In this document: one piece after another, positions 9,627 through 19,500 of the stretch | How positions within the stretch are numbered: the first letter of the stretch is position 1 | How the letters are laid out: each line of letters begins with the position of its first letter | NCBI GenBank assembly: GCA_947454235.1 | Contig: CANGIY010000030.1 | Coordinates: 1-33,939 of the forward strand | Length of the DNA: 33,939 nt | Reading direction: 5' to 3' | Origin: Chitinophagaceae bacterium | GTDB taxonomy: Bacteria; Bacteroidota; Bacteroidia; Chitinophagales; Chitinophagaceae | Position numbers and translations under genes: made by a program | The notes under the pieces: generated by a model | Told to the model about the DNA's origin: nothing | Seen by the model: only the letters and a program-made list of their open reading frames with translations | Database searches by the model: none

Positions 9627-9837
9627 CAGCATTTTGAAAAATAGTAGCTTGTTCCAATCTGTTGATCGAAATATGATAAACGACCTCGGTGATAACTACC
9701 AAAGCCAGGGCTGCTGCTACCAGCAACAATATCAATGTTTCATAGTTCCTGAAACTTTGAGTCTTTTTCATGTCTTTAGAGTTGCCTTTGCTTTCTGTAA
9801 AATAGAACCCCAATTTTGCAGAATGGTTCAAGGGCAT
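9601..9837 (-). CDS. Small single-pass membrane protein
   Basis: 78 residues from the ATG at 9837, or 56 from the ATG at 9771 (MKKTQSFRNYETL). One strong transmembrane segment is visible (LILLLVAAALALVVITEVVY), followed by a short polar tail ending RLGGECK. The predicted promoter just upstream (box at 9885-9878) would give a 35-base leader to 9837 and about 100 bases to 9771; the second start looks more natural as a protein N-terminus. The gene lies upstream of, and in the same direction as, the fibre gene and shares its type of promoter, so a role in the same process is plausible. I do not recognise the family. Evidence that it is real is the promoter, the clear helix and the possible terminator. 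Confidence 0.45.
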   Translation of the reverse strand: MPLNHSAKLGFYFTESKGNSKDMKKTQSFRNYETLILLLVAAALALVVITEVVYHISINRLEQATIFQNADRLGGECK

Positions 9838-9877
9838 TTATTCAAACTCCCTCATACATTCCTTTAAACAGAGATAC

Positions 9878-9944
9878 CAAAAGTAGTTGGATGCAAAAAG
9901 CCAACTCGCATCAAGTCGATGAAGTATTGTTTTTAGTCGATGAA
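9878..9944 (-). promoter_or_regulatory. Promoter of the small membrane gene with the same paired repeat
   Basis: TTCATCGACT occurs on the minus strand at 9944-9935 and 9923-9914, again 21 bases apart. After 28 bases comes TACTTTTG (9885-9878), an exact TAnnTTTG. The layout matches that at 9467-9532 within one base, so both promoters are likely controlled by one regulator. A start near 9872 is expected. Confidence 0.6.
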
Positions 9945-10025
9945 ACAGTCGTAAAACAGGAAACCTTTAGATTTTACAAGTTAACATTCGACTTAATTAT
10001 TATGCAAACTTTCTAGCGCATTCAT

Positions 10026-10130
10026 CCACCTCATCCCCAACCCAACTCCGCCAGCGGAGATGGGTGCAAAAATGCCGGTGGCACCTTTGTCATTGGTGCT
10101 AAACCACTGGCGCAGGAGTTAGCGCAGCGC
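10026..10130. repeat. Dispersed intergenic repeat, copy 2
   Basis: This carries CCACCTCATCCCCAACCC, CTCCGCCAGCGG, ATGCCGGTGGCACCTTTG and, at its end, CACTGGCGCAGGAGTTAGCG, in the same order as copy 1 (548-677). It lies in the gap between the small membrane gene promoter and the lipoprotein terminator. No gene is seen here. Confidence 0.65.
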
Positions 10131-10196
10131 ACCTGTGTCTTTAGAAGTGGGCTGTCCCGAACTCGATCAAAACAACATTCACCCCTTAGGCACAAC

Positions 10197-10221
10197 AAAA
10201 AAAGCCCCCCAACAGGGAGGC
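10197..10221 (-). terminator. Terminator of the lipoprotein gene
   Basis: On the minus strand GCCTCCC (10221-10215), loop TGTT, GGGGGGC (10210-10204), then seven T. The stem has one T-G wobble. It lies 27 bases after the stop of the lipoprotein gene. Confidence 0.8.
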
Positions 10222-10247
10222 TTTCAAAAATATGGTTGCGAAATATG

Positions 10248-11123
10248 TTATTTAATCACTTTGTCGCGCAATGTACCTATTAAACCTACAGCTTTACTGA
10301 TGTTTTCAGGGGTCAAGTCATTCACCGACTTGATAGTTGACTCATAAGCTGCCTTGTACGTTTTCATATTAGCAAGCAAGTCTTTTGAATCTTTGTCAGT
10401 ATACTTCTCAAATAAATTAATCAAGTGGTAAATTGCGAGGTTTTCATTGAATACTTTTTCAAAGAATTTCTCATTATCAGCACCTTTCTTCATGTCTTTC
10501 AACAGGCTAAGGCTCAAATAATTTGTTTCAATGATGCTACCCGCAATAACGTGGCTTGCAACAAGGTAGCGGTCGTTTTTGTTGAGATAACCATCGGTTG
10601 CTGAAAACACATTGTCAACAATCGCAATTACCGAATCGTGGTTATCAGAGTTTGACTTGAAGCGTGAAGCATAAACTTCAAACACTTTATCAAGATTTAA
10701 GTCTTCTGAAAGTTTTTGAATGTTGTTGAAGTACTTCATCATATCCTGGTTTTGACCATAGAAATTGATGTACGCCAAGTCAACACCATAAACACCGAAG
10801 TTCACCTCTTTCTTGTATGCTGAAGTGTACTTGCTTAAGTTTCCGTCAGGGTTTAAAAGCTCTTTCTTGAATGGAACATTGTGCCCCTTCATGTCGTTGA
10901 TTAAACTAAACGGACTTGGAATGTTGGCTTCCAGTGTCGCAAATTTGAAATCAATATCCTGCTTCTTTTGTGCTGATAAAGAGTCAATTCTTTTTGAATC
11001 AGCTAATGTCGTGTCTTTTTTCTCACCACCTTCTTCAGCACCTTTGTTGCTGCAAGAAGACAATGAACCTAGAAACAACGCCGCAACTGCAACGGAAGCA
11101 ACTTTAAAATTAGTTTTCTTCAT
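10248..11123 (-). CDS. Lipoprotein of unknown function
   Basis: 291 residues from the ATG at 11123 (MKKTNFKVASVAVAALFLG). A type II signal peptide ends in the lipobox LSSC (Cys at about 24), followed by an acidic/Gly linker NKGAEEGGEKKDTT, as often seen in outer-membrane-directed Bacteroidota lipoproteins. The mature part is mainly helical and polar, with no enzyme motif that I recognise. An in-frame start at 11207 would put 28 residues, including the promoter, before the signal peptide, so it is rejected. The gene has its own promoter (11141-11171) and terminator (10197-10221) and is monocistronic. It is divergent from the TraB/GumN gene, with 217 bases between. Confidence 0.85.
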   Translation of the reverse strand: MKKTNFKVASVAVAALFLGSLSSCSNKGAEEGGEKKDTTLADSKRIDSLSAQKKQDIDFKFATLEANIPSPFSLINDMKGHNVPFKKELLNPDGNLSKYTSAYKKEVNFGVYGVDLAYINFYGQNQDMMKYFNNIQKLSEDLNLDKVFEVYASRFKSNSDNHDSVIAIVDNVFSATDGYLNKNDRYLVASHVIAGSIIETNYLSLSLLKDMKKGADNEKFFEKVFNENLAIYHLINLFEKYTDKDSKDLLANMKTYKAAYESTIKSVNDLTPENISKAVGLIGTLRDKVIK

Positions 11124-11140
11124 AAACCCTGAGATTTGAG

Positions 11141-11171
11141 CAAATATATAAATGGTAGTGGAAATAACCAA
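11141..11171 (-). promoter_or_regulatory. Bacteroidota-type promoter of the lipoprotein gene
   Basis: On the minus strand TTG (11171-11169), a 20-base spacer, then TATATTTG (11148-11141), an exact TAnnTTTG box. A start near 11135 would give a leader of only about 12 bases. Confidence 0.6.
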
Positions 11172-11340
11172 TTGAAAAAAACGCCAAATAGGTTGTGGTA
11201 TTGTCATTAAAGTTCAATTAAACGAACGATAACACACAATTGACCACTTAATAACCGATAAAACAGAAAATCAAACCATTTATTTCAATTAATTTACGTC
11301 TTTTTTACGAACCACCACACCTGAAACGCAAATTTTTAAA

Positions 11341-14300
11341 ATGAAGTTCAAAAGATTATTTTCAGTTCTATTATTATGTTTATTTACGCTTTCCGGTTAT
11401 TCTCAGTTGCCACATTGCCTGCTTTGGAAAATCACAGGTAAGGGCATGAAGCACCCCAGCTACCTGTATGGAACCATGCACCTGCAAGACAAGCAACTTT
11501 TTAACTTCCCCGATTCACTGTACCTGGCTATTGACAGCACCAAATATTTTGCCCTGGAATTGAATCCCGATAGCATGAATTCTTACTTCACCAATTATGT
11601 AAACAATCTCGGTAACCAATCTACTCCTGCCCCCACTGAAAGAGCAAAAAGCAAAACACTCAGAGAAGTATTGTCTCCCGCCGAAATTGAAGAATTGAAA
11701 AAAAATGTTCCTTCACTAAGGTACTACAACATAGAAGATTACACCATAAAAGATGTTTACTATTTCCGCGATAGGTTCAAGAAAAAAAGAAACCGTAAAG
11801 ATGATATGCCCACTTTCGTCGATGCCTTTTTATATACAATAGCATCAGACAAAGGTAAAATAATGGCAGGGCTTGAACGCCCTGAAGACCAGTTTTCATT
11901 GATGGATGGCGAAGATTTCTCTGACGTTGACACTAAAAAAATACTCGAAGTCTTTGACCCATCAGAATCGAGCGAAGAGCAAATGAAACGCTTGTATGTA
12001 ACGCGCGATTTAGAGCAAATCGAAAAATTTTCCTTGAGCTTCAACGAACGCGCTGAAAAGAAAATACTTAGCAATAGAAACAAAGTGATGGCAAAAAGCA
12101 TGGACTCAATAATGGCTCTGGGCTCTTTGTTTACTGCTGTTGGTACTTTGCACCTGCCAGGTAAGGAAGGCATTATTAATTTGCTTAAAGAAAAAGGATA
12201 CACTGTTGAACCTGTTATCACCGACAAATTCATTAATGGAGAAGAATACTCTTTTAAAAATTTAGCCAACCAATACCGTGACAATATTTTCGAAAGTGAC
12301 GGCTATTCAATCAAAGCCCCAGGTGAGCTAAACGACCTAAACGCCGAAAGTCTGGACTTCAAAATTAAAATGTACTACGACCTCACCCACCAAACAGCTT
12401 ACTACACCAGTCACATCAAAGCAACTCGAACCGATGATTATTCGGAAGAAGCTACTCTATCGGCCATCATGAAACGCCTTACATTTGGTAAGTCAAAAGT
12501 AAATATAACCAAAATATCCCGTGAAGATGGATACAAAGGAAAGGAACTTACTTGCAGCGATGCAACAGGTAACTATTTTAAAATTCAATTGTTCATCAAA
12601 GAACAAGACATCTATCTCGCCTTTGTAACAACTGCAACGCCTTCACAGGAGCACACCGATCTGTTTTTCAGCTCACTTAACATATTCCCGGTAAAAATCA
12701 GTCAAAATAAATTGACTGTTTTAGACGATGTTGGTATTACAACTACACTTCCTGATGTAAAACCAGAGCGCACTTTAAACACCAATTACGACTCCTCACT
12801 TCAATCAATTACTTACAGTTACAGCGACTTTGCGCGAAAAATGACCTATAAAATAATCATTGAAAAAAGCATGAAAGGCTACAACTTTCTGTATGATTCG
12901 GTGTGGTCAAATTTTGTTACACAGAAAATTGCCGACGCTAAAATGTCTTCCAAAACATCGCCACGAAACGAAGACTTTTGGTACGGCACCGAATTCGAAA
13001 CTGATGTGCAGAGTGGAGAACGGCTTAGATGCCTGATAGCACACCTGGGCAATAGAGTCATTCGCTTGGTGGTGGAATACCCCCCTGCCGACTCGTGTGA
13101 TTCTTTAGCTAAAGCTTTTGTCAAAAAAACTGTGTTTAAACGCCCCACCCTCACTACTCGTCCCTATCCTTTGTACGATAGTTCTGTCTCCATCTGGCTG
13201 CCTGCAATCCCTTATGCTGTTGACACTGCACCTAATTTGTCGTGTAAACAAGATACCAATCTCCAATATGTCGCTTATAAATCATTCGATACTTCAACTT
13301 CCATGAATTTTTTGGTTGCGGTTAAAACACTTTCAAAAGACTACTGGATCGAAGATGATTCATTAACGTTGAAGCAATGGCTTGAAATTCCTGATGAAAA
13401 AGACTCAACCATTGAAAACTATAAGTTCGCGAGGACGAATGGAATTTTAAAAGGAGAGCTCGTTTCGCATGAAAAATACACCAAGAAAAAAGTAAAAACC
13501 GCTGTGTTTGCTGATGGACGCAGACGCTACTACCTGACTTGCACCTTCCCCGAGTACGAAAAAAACAATCCTAACATAGACTCCTTTTTCTATGGTTGGA
13601 AAATGCTCAAAAAATCAAACTTAAAGGTCCAGTCCTCTCCCGATCAGTTTTTTAGCGATTTAAGAAGTACTGATACTTCTGTGAGTAATTACGCTGAAAG
13701 TTTGGGCGATCAGGTCTTCTTTTCAAAAATTGACATTCCTCGTCTCGCTAAAGAAATCACTACTCCATTTAAAGAAGACACTTCTAAAAGCTATTATAAA
13801 ACAACATTTTTGCTCAACGTACTTGAAGATGCACAAGCACATGTTACACTTGATCAACTTATTGAACTGAATAAAGATACTTTTACTATTAATAATGGCT
13901 TTGGTGGTCGTATCCTGCAACTTATCTCAAAAAATCGCGACTCAGTGGCAGCATACAATTATCTCAAGACCAACTTAGTGAAAAATGCAAATTCAAAAAA
14001 AACTGCTACCAGGTCATACATCGCCAACTTCGTTTATCGTCCTAGCCTCGCTAAATCATTATTTCCTGAATGCCTGGCCGTTCTGGAAGACACTATTTTA
14101 GGACAGCCTGTTTCCAGAACGTTGTCGTATATGTTAGATTCAGGTATTATTACCGCCAAGGAAATCACTACATGGGATGCTCATTTCCTTGATAAAAGCC
14201 AAAAAGCCAGACTCGGCAAAAATGAAACAGTTGCGGGTAATTATTTTGAAGTAGTGACCTCCATGAAAAATACCGAGGCTGTCGCAGAGGCAACGCAATA

Positions 14301-14838
14301 TCAATTTGTACCATTTCCTACCCTCCGGTTTGGTGCTGTACGATACTTGCTCATGAATGATTACGAAAATGTGTCATCAGCAGCTATCGACTCGGTTGCT
14401 GCTAACCCTGAATATATAACTAATATTTACAACATCTTTTCCGACAAAAACAAGCTTTCTCAATTCCCTAAGAAGTTCAGGAACCAAAAATCAATGGCAG
14501 CAGGCTATCTTTATGAAAATACAGAAGACTATGACCATATTAAAAAACTTGAATACATAAAGGCTAAAGAAGATGAAATAGAAGGAAAAAGATACAATTT
14601 TCACCTCTTCAAAGTCACTGTCGTTGAAGATAGTGTTGAAAAAGTGCATCTTGGCATTTCCGGCCCTTTTTCAACCAACCAATCAAAATACACATTGGAC
14701 TATTATCCTGAAATGAATGGGCTTTCGCCGGAAAACTTTGATGCCAACAAAGTCGACGCTCAGTTTAAATCATACATTATTGCTCGTAAAGTGGCTCATT
14801 CTGATGATGTTGCAGCACCAATGGAATATAAATATTAA
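11341..14838 (+). CDS. Secreted TraB/GumN-family protein with long unknown C-terminal region
   Basis: 1165 residues from the ATG at 11341, with a signal peptide MKFKRLFSVLLLCLFTLSGYSQ. Residues about 22-300 look like a TraB/GumN (TIKI-related, putative metalloprotease) domain. The two GxxH words of the family are present: LYGTMHL early and VGTLHLPGKEG near residue 263, followed by INLLKEKGYTVEPV; ALELNPD supplies the usual acidic stretch. The remaining about 850 residues have no domain I can name. They read as alternating beta and helical segments with many FxxTLxxxP-like words, so the protein is far longer than the usual about 300-residue family member. It is probably periplasmic or outer-surface. 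It stands alone in its transcript: divergent from the lipoprotein and followed by the 39-residue peptide gene. Confidence 0.75.
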   Translation: MKFKRLFSVLLLCLFTLSGYSQLPHCLLWKITGKGMKHPSYLYGTMHLQDKQLFNFPDSLYLAIDSTKYFALELNPDSMNSYFTNYVNNLGNQSTPAPTERAKSKTLREVLSPAEIEELKKNVPSLRYYNIEDYTIKDVYYFRDRFKKKRNRKDDMPTFVDAFLYTIASDKGKIMAGLERPEDQFSLMDGEDFSDVDTKKILEVFDPSESSEEQMKRLYVTRDLEQIEKFSLSFNERAEKKILSNRNKVMAKSMDSIMALGSLFTAVGTLHLPGKEGIINLLKEKGYTVEPVITDKFINGEEYSFKNLANQYRDNIFESDGYSIKAPGELNDLNAESLDFKIKMYYDLTHQTAYYTSHIKATRTDDYSEEATLSAIMKRLTFGKSKVNITKISREDGYKGKELTCSDATGNYFKIQLFIKEQDIYLAFVTTATPSQEHTDLFFSSLNIFPVKISQNKLTVLDDVGITTTLPDVKPERTLNTNYDSSLQSITYSYSDFARKMTYKIIIEKSMKGYNFLYDSVWSNFVTQKIADAKMSSKTSPRNEDFWYGTEFETDVQSGERLRCLIAHLGNRVIRLVVEYPPADSCDSLAKAFVKKTVFKRPTLTTRPYPLYDSSVSIWLPAIPYAVDTAPNLSCKQDTNLQYVAYKSFDTSTSMNFLVAVKTLSKDYWIEDDSLTLKQWLEIPDEKDSTIENYKFARTNGILKGELVSHEKYTKKKVKTAVFADGRRRYYLTCTFPEYEKNNPNIDSFFYGWKMLKKSNLKVQSSPDQFFSDLRSTDTSVSNYAESLGDQVFFSKIDIPRLAKEITTPFKEDTSKSYYKTTFLLNVLEDAQAHVTLDQLIELNKDTFTINNGFGGRILQLISKNRDSVAAYNYLKTNLVKNANSKKTATRSYIANFVYRPSLAKSLFPECLAVLEDTILGQPVSRTLSYMLDSGIITAKEITTWDAHFLDKSQKARLGKNETVAGNYFEVVTSMKNTEAVAEATQYQFVPFPTLRFGAVRYLLMNDYENVSSAAIDSVAANPEYITNIYNIFSDKNKLSQFPKKFRNQKSMAAGYLYENTEDYDHIKKLEYIKAKEDEIEGKRYNFHLFKVTVVEDSVEKVHLGISGPFSTNQSKYTLDYYPEMNGLSPENFDANKVDAQFKSYIIARKVAHSDDVAAPMEYKY

Positions 14839-14994
14839 AAACTCATGATTGCAAGCGAAAAGCTGATTGGTAAGGGGTCATCGCTATCACTTACAAATCG
14901 CCCTAGTTTTATTAACAAACAATTAACCAAACTATTTCTATCCTTTTTGAGATTTTATCGTCTATATAATTGAATGGGGGTCAATGCCCCGAAA

Positions 14995-15000
14995 AGGAGG
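14995..15000 (+). promoter_or_regulatory. Perfect Shine-Dalgarno AGGAGG
   Basis: AGGAGG sits four bases before the ATG at 15005. Bacteroidota genes rarely carry such a site; none of the other genes in this window has one. This site is the main reason to believe the short reading frame after it. Confidence 0.6.
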
Positions 15001-15004
15001 ATAT

Positions 15005-15124
15005 ATGTTGGGATATGCGTTTATTTTTGTAGCGACCATTGCAATCATTAGACGAGGTGCGGAAAAACTGTTGGACACCAAAGATGCTGTAACATTGACT
15101 GAGTCGGATTCATTGAATGACTGA
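15005..15124 (+). CDS. 39-residue single-helix membrane peptide
   Basis: A short frame with an N-terminal hydrophobic helix (MLGYAFIFVATIAII), then RRGAEKLL and an acidic tail ending ESDSLND. It has a perfect AGGAGG four bases before its ATG and a strong hairpin terminator twelve bases after its stop, so it has the full layout of a gene between the TraB/GumN gene and dusB. The positive-then-acidic layout after the helix suggests a cytoplasmic C-terminus. I do not recognise the family. It could be a small regulatory or structural membrane protein. Confidence 0.5.
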   Translation: MLGYAFIFVATIAIIRRGAEKLLDTKDAVTLTESDSLND

Positions 15125-15135
15125 AAGAAATACGG

Positions 15136-15159
15136 GGCTGCTCACAAGGCAGCCTTTTT
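15136..15159 (+). terminator. Terminator after the 39-residue peptide gene
   Basis: GGCTGC (15136-15141), loop TCACAAG, GCAGCC (15149-15154), then TTTTT. The T-run is only on the plus-strand side, so it serves the short gene rather than dusB, whose stop codon is just beyond. Confidence 0.8.
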
Positions 15160-15167
15160 CTTTTGCC

Positions 15168-16157
15168 TTAGGCAGTCATTTGCATGTAGTGGTTTTCTAT
15201 ATCATCAAATACCTGTTCGAGTTCAGGCACAGTATTCGCCGTCACCAGCCTCAACCTGAATTCCTTGATGTGCGAAAGCCCTTTCAAATAGTTGGAATAG
15301 TGTGCCCTCATTTCCAGGATACCCAACTTCTCGCCCTTCCACTCCATCGATAGGCGAAGGTGTTTCTTAATAACATCAAGCCTTTCCTTAATGGTCGGTT
15401 GCGCCAGCATTTCTCCGGTTGCAAAGAAGTGTTTTATTTCTCTGAAAATCCACGGATAACCAATTGCAGCCCTGCCTATCATAATTCCATCAACACCATA
15501 TTCATTCTTGTATTCCAGAGCTTTCTGCGGGCTATCTATGTCGCCATTTCCAAAAATAGGTATCTTAATTCGGGGGTTATTTTTCACCGCTGCAATCAAC
15601 GACCAGTCGGCATTTCCCTTGTACATTTGCGCCCTGGTGCGACCGTGTATGGTAAGCGCCTGAATACCTACATCCTGCAACCTTTCCGCAACCTCCATTA
15701 TGTTTTTAGAGTCATCGTCCCAACCGAGACGCGTCTTAACAGTCACAGGTAACGATGTACTTTTCACACAGGCCGCAGTCAATTTCACCATCAAATCAAT
15801 GTCTTTCAAAACGCCTGCTCCCGCTCCCTTACACACTACCTTTTTTACCGGGCACCCAAAGTTGATGTCCAACAAATCAGGTCCTGTTACGTCTACTATT
15901 TTAGCCGAAAGTGCCATCGCCTCTTCATCACCCCCAAAAATCTGAATACCAACGGGGCGCTCAAATTCATAAAACTCAAGCTTTTTCCTGCTTTTCACAG
16001 CATCTCTAATCAACCCTTCTGATGAAATAAACTCAGTGTACATCAGGTCGGCACCATTGTCTTTACACACTGCCCTGAATGGAGGATCACTCACATCTTC
16101 CATTGGAGCCAATAACAAAGGGAACTCTCCCAATTCAAGTTGACCGATTTTTACCAT
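15168..16157 (-). CDS. dusB: tRNA-dihydrouridine synthase DusB
   Basis: 329 residues from the ATG at 16157, normal length for the family. Dus enzymes are FMN-dependent and reduce uridines in the D-loop of tRNA with NADPH. Visible landmarks: LLLAPMEDVSDPPFR (residues 14-28, FMN site), DINFGCPVKKVV with the catalytic Cys at 102, the Lys/Arg part VKTRLGW, LTIHGRTRAQMYKG, GNGDI, and GVDGIMIGRAAIGYPWIF near the C-terminal half. The NFGCPVKKV form and the length fit the DusB branch. A possible TATTTTTG box lies at 16175-16168, very close to the start, so the leader would be extremely short; this is uncertain. The gene is a housekeeping single-gene unit convergent with the 39-residue peptide gene. 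Confidence 0.93.
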   Translation of the reverse strand: MVKIGQLELGEFPLLLAPMEDVSDPPFRAVCKDNGADLMYTEFISSEGLIRDAVKSRKKLEFYEFERPVGIQIFGGDEEAMALSAKIVDVTGPDLLDINFGCPVKKVVCKGAGAGVLKDIDLMVKLTAACVKSTSLPVTVKTRLGWDDDSKNIMEVAERLQDVGIQALTIHGRTRAQMYKGNADWSLIAAVKNNPRIKIPIFGNGDIDSPQKALEYKNEYGVDGIMIGRAAIGYPWIFREIKHFFATGEMLAQPTIKERLDVIKKHLRLSMEWKGEKLGILEMRAHYSNYLKGLSHIKEFRLRLVTANTVPELEQVFDDIENHYMQMTA

Positions 16158-16521
16158 AAAACGCCTGCAAAAATACGCATCTTTGTACTTCGGGCATATA
16201 AAAACTTAAAGAGGGACGCCAACGGCACCCCTCTTAGTCTCTCTTCGTTCATTCCCTATTTCTTTCGCTCTTGATTGTCTGCTTTAAAATCAACATCTGA
16301 TTTCATGCGCAATGCATCAGCAAAACATTCAAACATTGGGTACAAGGTGTCGTGGGTAAGTCAAAACGTGTAAAAAAATATCGGAGTATTACTTTCATCA
16401 TGGTTGAATATCTTCAATTGCGAAATGCAATAACAATCTCAATGAACTGAAGCAAATGTATAGGTGCCGGTAATACCGTTCAAAAAAACTTCACTAACGG
16501 TCGTAAAAAGGAATGAACGGC
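16158..16521. other. Intergenic region without a visible gene
   Basis: The first about 20 bases may carry the dusB promoter. A weak hairpin, AAGAGGG (16209-16215) with CCCTCTT (16229-16235), is the only structure noticed. The rest up to the terminator of the giant gene shows no open frame with protein-like composition, no RNA gene I recognise and no copy of the repeats found elsewhere in the window. Confidence 0.5.
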
Positions 16522-16556
16522 AAAAAAAAGTCCCCCATTGGGCTTCAATGGGGGAC
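16522..16556 (-). terminator. Strong terminator of the giant NHL/Ig gene
   Basis: On the minus strand GTCCCCCATTG (16556-16546), a five-base loop, then the exact 11-base complement (16540-16530) and eight T. It is placed about 30 bases after the stop codon at 16585. Confidence 0.9.
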
Positions 16557-16584
16557 AAAACAAAAATTTAAGCAGTCTTTATAC

Positions 16585-19500
16585 TTAGCGTAAAATCACT
16601 TTCTGCGTGTATAATTCGCCATCAATATTCACTTGTATAATGTAAACACCGGCAGCATTATTACTCAAATCAAGCTGAACTTCATTTGTCTCAGAAGTGC
16701 GTGCCAGAACAATTTTCCCTGATACATCAGTAACTGCAATTACCGCGGTACACTCATTGCAAGGCAATTTCAAATTAACTGTACCGGTAGTTGGATTCGG
16801 ATAAATCTCCACACCGGTTGTAGATTCAAAACCCGGATTTGCTTTAGCGGCTGTAATAGAAACTACTTTCCTTGCCACCGCAGTGCCACATACATTGGTC
16901 ACAGTGTACTTTATTGTATCTACACCAGCAGCCACACCTGTTGCAAGTCCGGTTGAGGCATTAATAGTTGCCAGAGAAGTGTTTGAACTGCTCCAGGTAC
17001 CACCTGTAACTGTGTTGGTATAAGTAGTACTTGCTCCTCGTGCAATTGAAGTTGCACCGGCAATAACGCCTGCTGAAAGCGAACCCACAGAAACTGCCTT
17101 GGTGGTAGATGCTGTTCCACAACCATTTGTAATGAAATATGTCAAAGTGATTGAACCAACGCTAACTCCTGTCACTACACCCGATGAATTGACAGTAGCC
17201 ACCGCAGTATTACTGCTTATCCAACCACCACTGGCAGTCGCATCGGTGTAGGTAGATGAAGTTCCTGTACAAATACTAGCTGCGCCCGTAATAGCCGAAA
17301 CGGTTGGAGCTGCTGAAACTGTAACTGATTTGTAAGCCGATACCGTACCACACGCTGATGTAACTGAGTAACTAATGTTTACAGTTCCACCCGCAACACC
17401 CCTGACAACGCCACCTGAAACAGTAGCTAGTGAAGTGTTACTACTGCTCCAGCTACCACCTGCAGTGCCGCTCGTAGTTAATGTTATGGTTGACCCTACG
17501 CAAACTGAAGATAGCCCGCTGATGGTACCTGCTGTTGAAGAAGCTGTTACCGTAACCGGTTTAGTCGCAATAGCAGTAGCACAAGAATTAGATACTACAT
17601 ACGACAATGTAGTGGTACCCGCTGCCACACCCCTCATCACACCTGCAGCACTCACCGTCGCTACAGCAGTATTACTACTGCTCCATGAACCACCTGTTAC
17701 ACTTTCAGTAAACGTTGAATTTGTACCAACACAAACTGTCGTTGCCCCCGAAATAGTTCCTGAAGAAGGTGGTGCCATTACTGATACCACATATCCTGCA
17801 GTCGCTGTACCGCAAGTATTAGAAACGGTGTACGAAATACCAACCGAACCCGCCGCAACGCCAGTCACTACTCCAGTAGCACTAATGGTAGCAATAGCAG
17901 TATTAGCACTCGTCCACACACCGCCTGTTGCACTGCTTGAAAGTGCGATAGTACCACCAGTACATACATTCGAAACGCCCGATATCGTACCCGCATTAGG
18001 CGAAGCATTTACCGTCATTGTTCTGGTTACATAAGAGGTACCGCACGAATTGCTGACAGTATATGATATCACCGCAGATCCGGCAACAAGTCCTCTAACA
18101 ATACCTGCACTTGTTACACTCGCAATGGTAGGAGCTGCACTCGACCATGTTCCTCCACTTACCGTTGAAGTCAATGGTGTAGTAACTCCTGTACAAACCG
18201 TTGTAGCTCCCGACAATACACCTGCATTTGCCGCAGGGCTCACAGTCATACCATAGGTAGCAGTTGCTGTACCGCAAGATGTAGCAACAACATAAGAAAT
18301 GGATACCGAACCGGCACCAAGCCCTGTCACTACCCCGGAACTTGAAACTGTAGCAACTGAAGTATTACTGCTGGTCCATACGCCACCTGCGCTCGCATCG
18401 GTTAAAGTTGTATTGAGACCCGCACAAACAGTAGTCGCGCCGGTTATGGTGCCTGCGCTTGGTGTCGAGCTCACTGTAACCACTTTAGTTGCGGCAGCAG
18501 CACCACAAGTATTTGTAACTGTATAAGATATAGTTGCAGTCCCTAACGTAAGTCCGTAAACTACACCACTACCTGTAATAGAAGCAATACTCGTTGCCGT
18601 ACTACTCCATACACCACCAACAGTTCCATTTGTGTAACTTGAAGAGGTAGACAGACAAACAGTAGAAGCACCCACAATAGCTGTTACCGAAGGAACTGTA
18701 TTTACATTAATTGTAGTTGTTGCATACGTGGTACCGCAGGTACCTGTCACACCATAAGAAATGGTGACAGCACCCGGAGCAATACCCGTAATTACACCTG
18801 TAGAACTGATTGATGCAATCGATGTATTACCTGAAGTCCACACACCACCTGGTGTGGCATCGGCAACCGTGCCAGTTGCTCCCACACAAACCGAAGTAAC
18901 GCCTGTAATAGTACTTACCGCACTCGAGCTTATAATATTCAATGATTTTATCGCATAGCTTGAACCACAACTACTGGTAACTGTGTATGTGATTGTAACA
19001 GCACCGGTAGCCACCCCGGTTACCGTTCCGCTCGATGGGTTGACAGTGGCAATTGAAGCATTAGAACTACTCCAAACACCACCTGCTGTGGCATCACCCA
19101 AAACAGTAGTTGCACCAATGCATACAGAAGAGGCACCCGTAATCGCTGACGGTGTTGCCGGAGCTCCATTCACAGTTATTGAGAATGTGGTAGATGCTGT
19201 ACCGCACGTTCCGGTGTAAGTATAAGTTATTGTAGCTGAACCTGCGCTTATGCAATTTACCAAACCCGTACTGCTATTCACCGAAGCAACTGAGGTATTC
19301 GAAGATTCCCATACGCCACCTGTCAATGAATCAGACAAAGCAATAGTTGAACCAACACATCCTGTTGAAGCGCCAACAATCGTTCCGGCACTAGGACCAG
19401 TGATTGCAACTGTTCTTGTTGAAGTTGCCGCACCGCACGCTCCCGAAACTGTATAAGAAATTGTTACATTACCTGCTGCAACACCATAAAGAACACCACC

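Noticed and set aside
14947-14970. TTGAGA and TATAAT as a sigma-70-type promoter before the 39-residue gene
   Set aside because: The spacing is only 12 bases, too short for that promoter class, and it does not fit the Bacteroidota TAnnTTTG form.
17375-19456. Series of plus-strand open frames rich in Pro, Thr and Val
   Set aside because: They are antisense shadows of the Ig-like repeat array; their similarity to one another follows from the repeats on the other strand.
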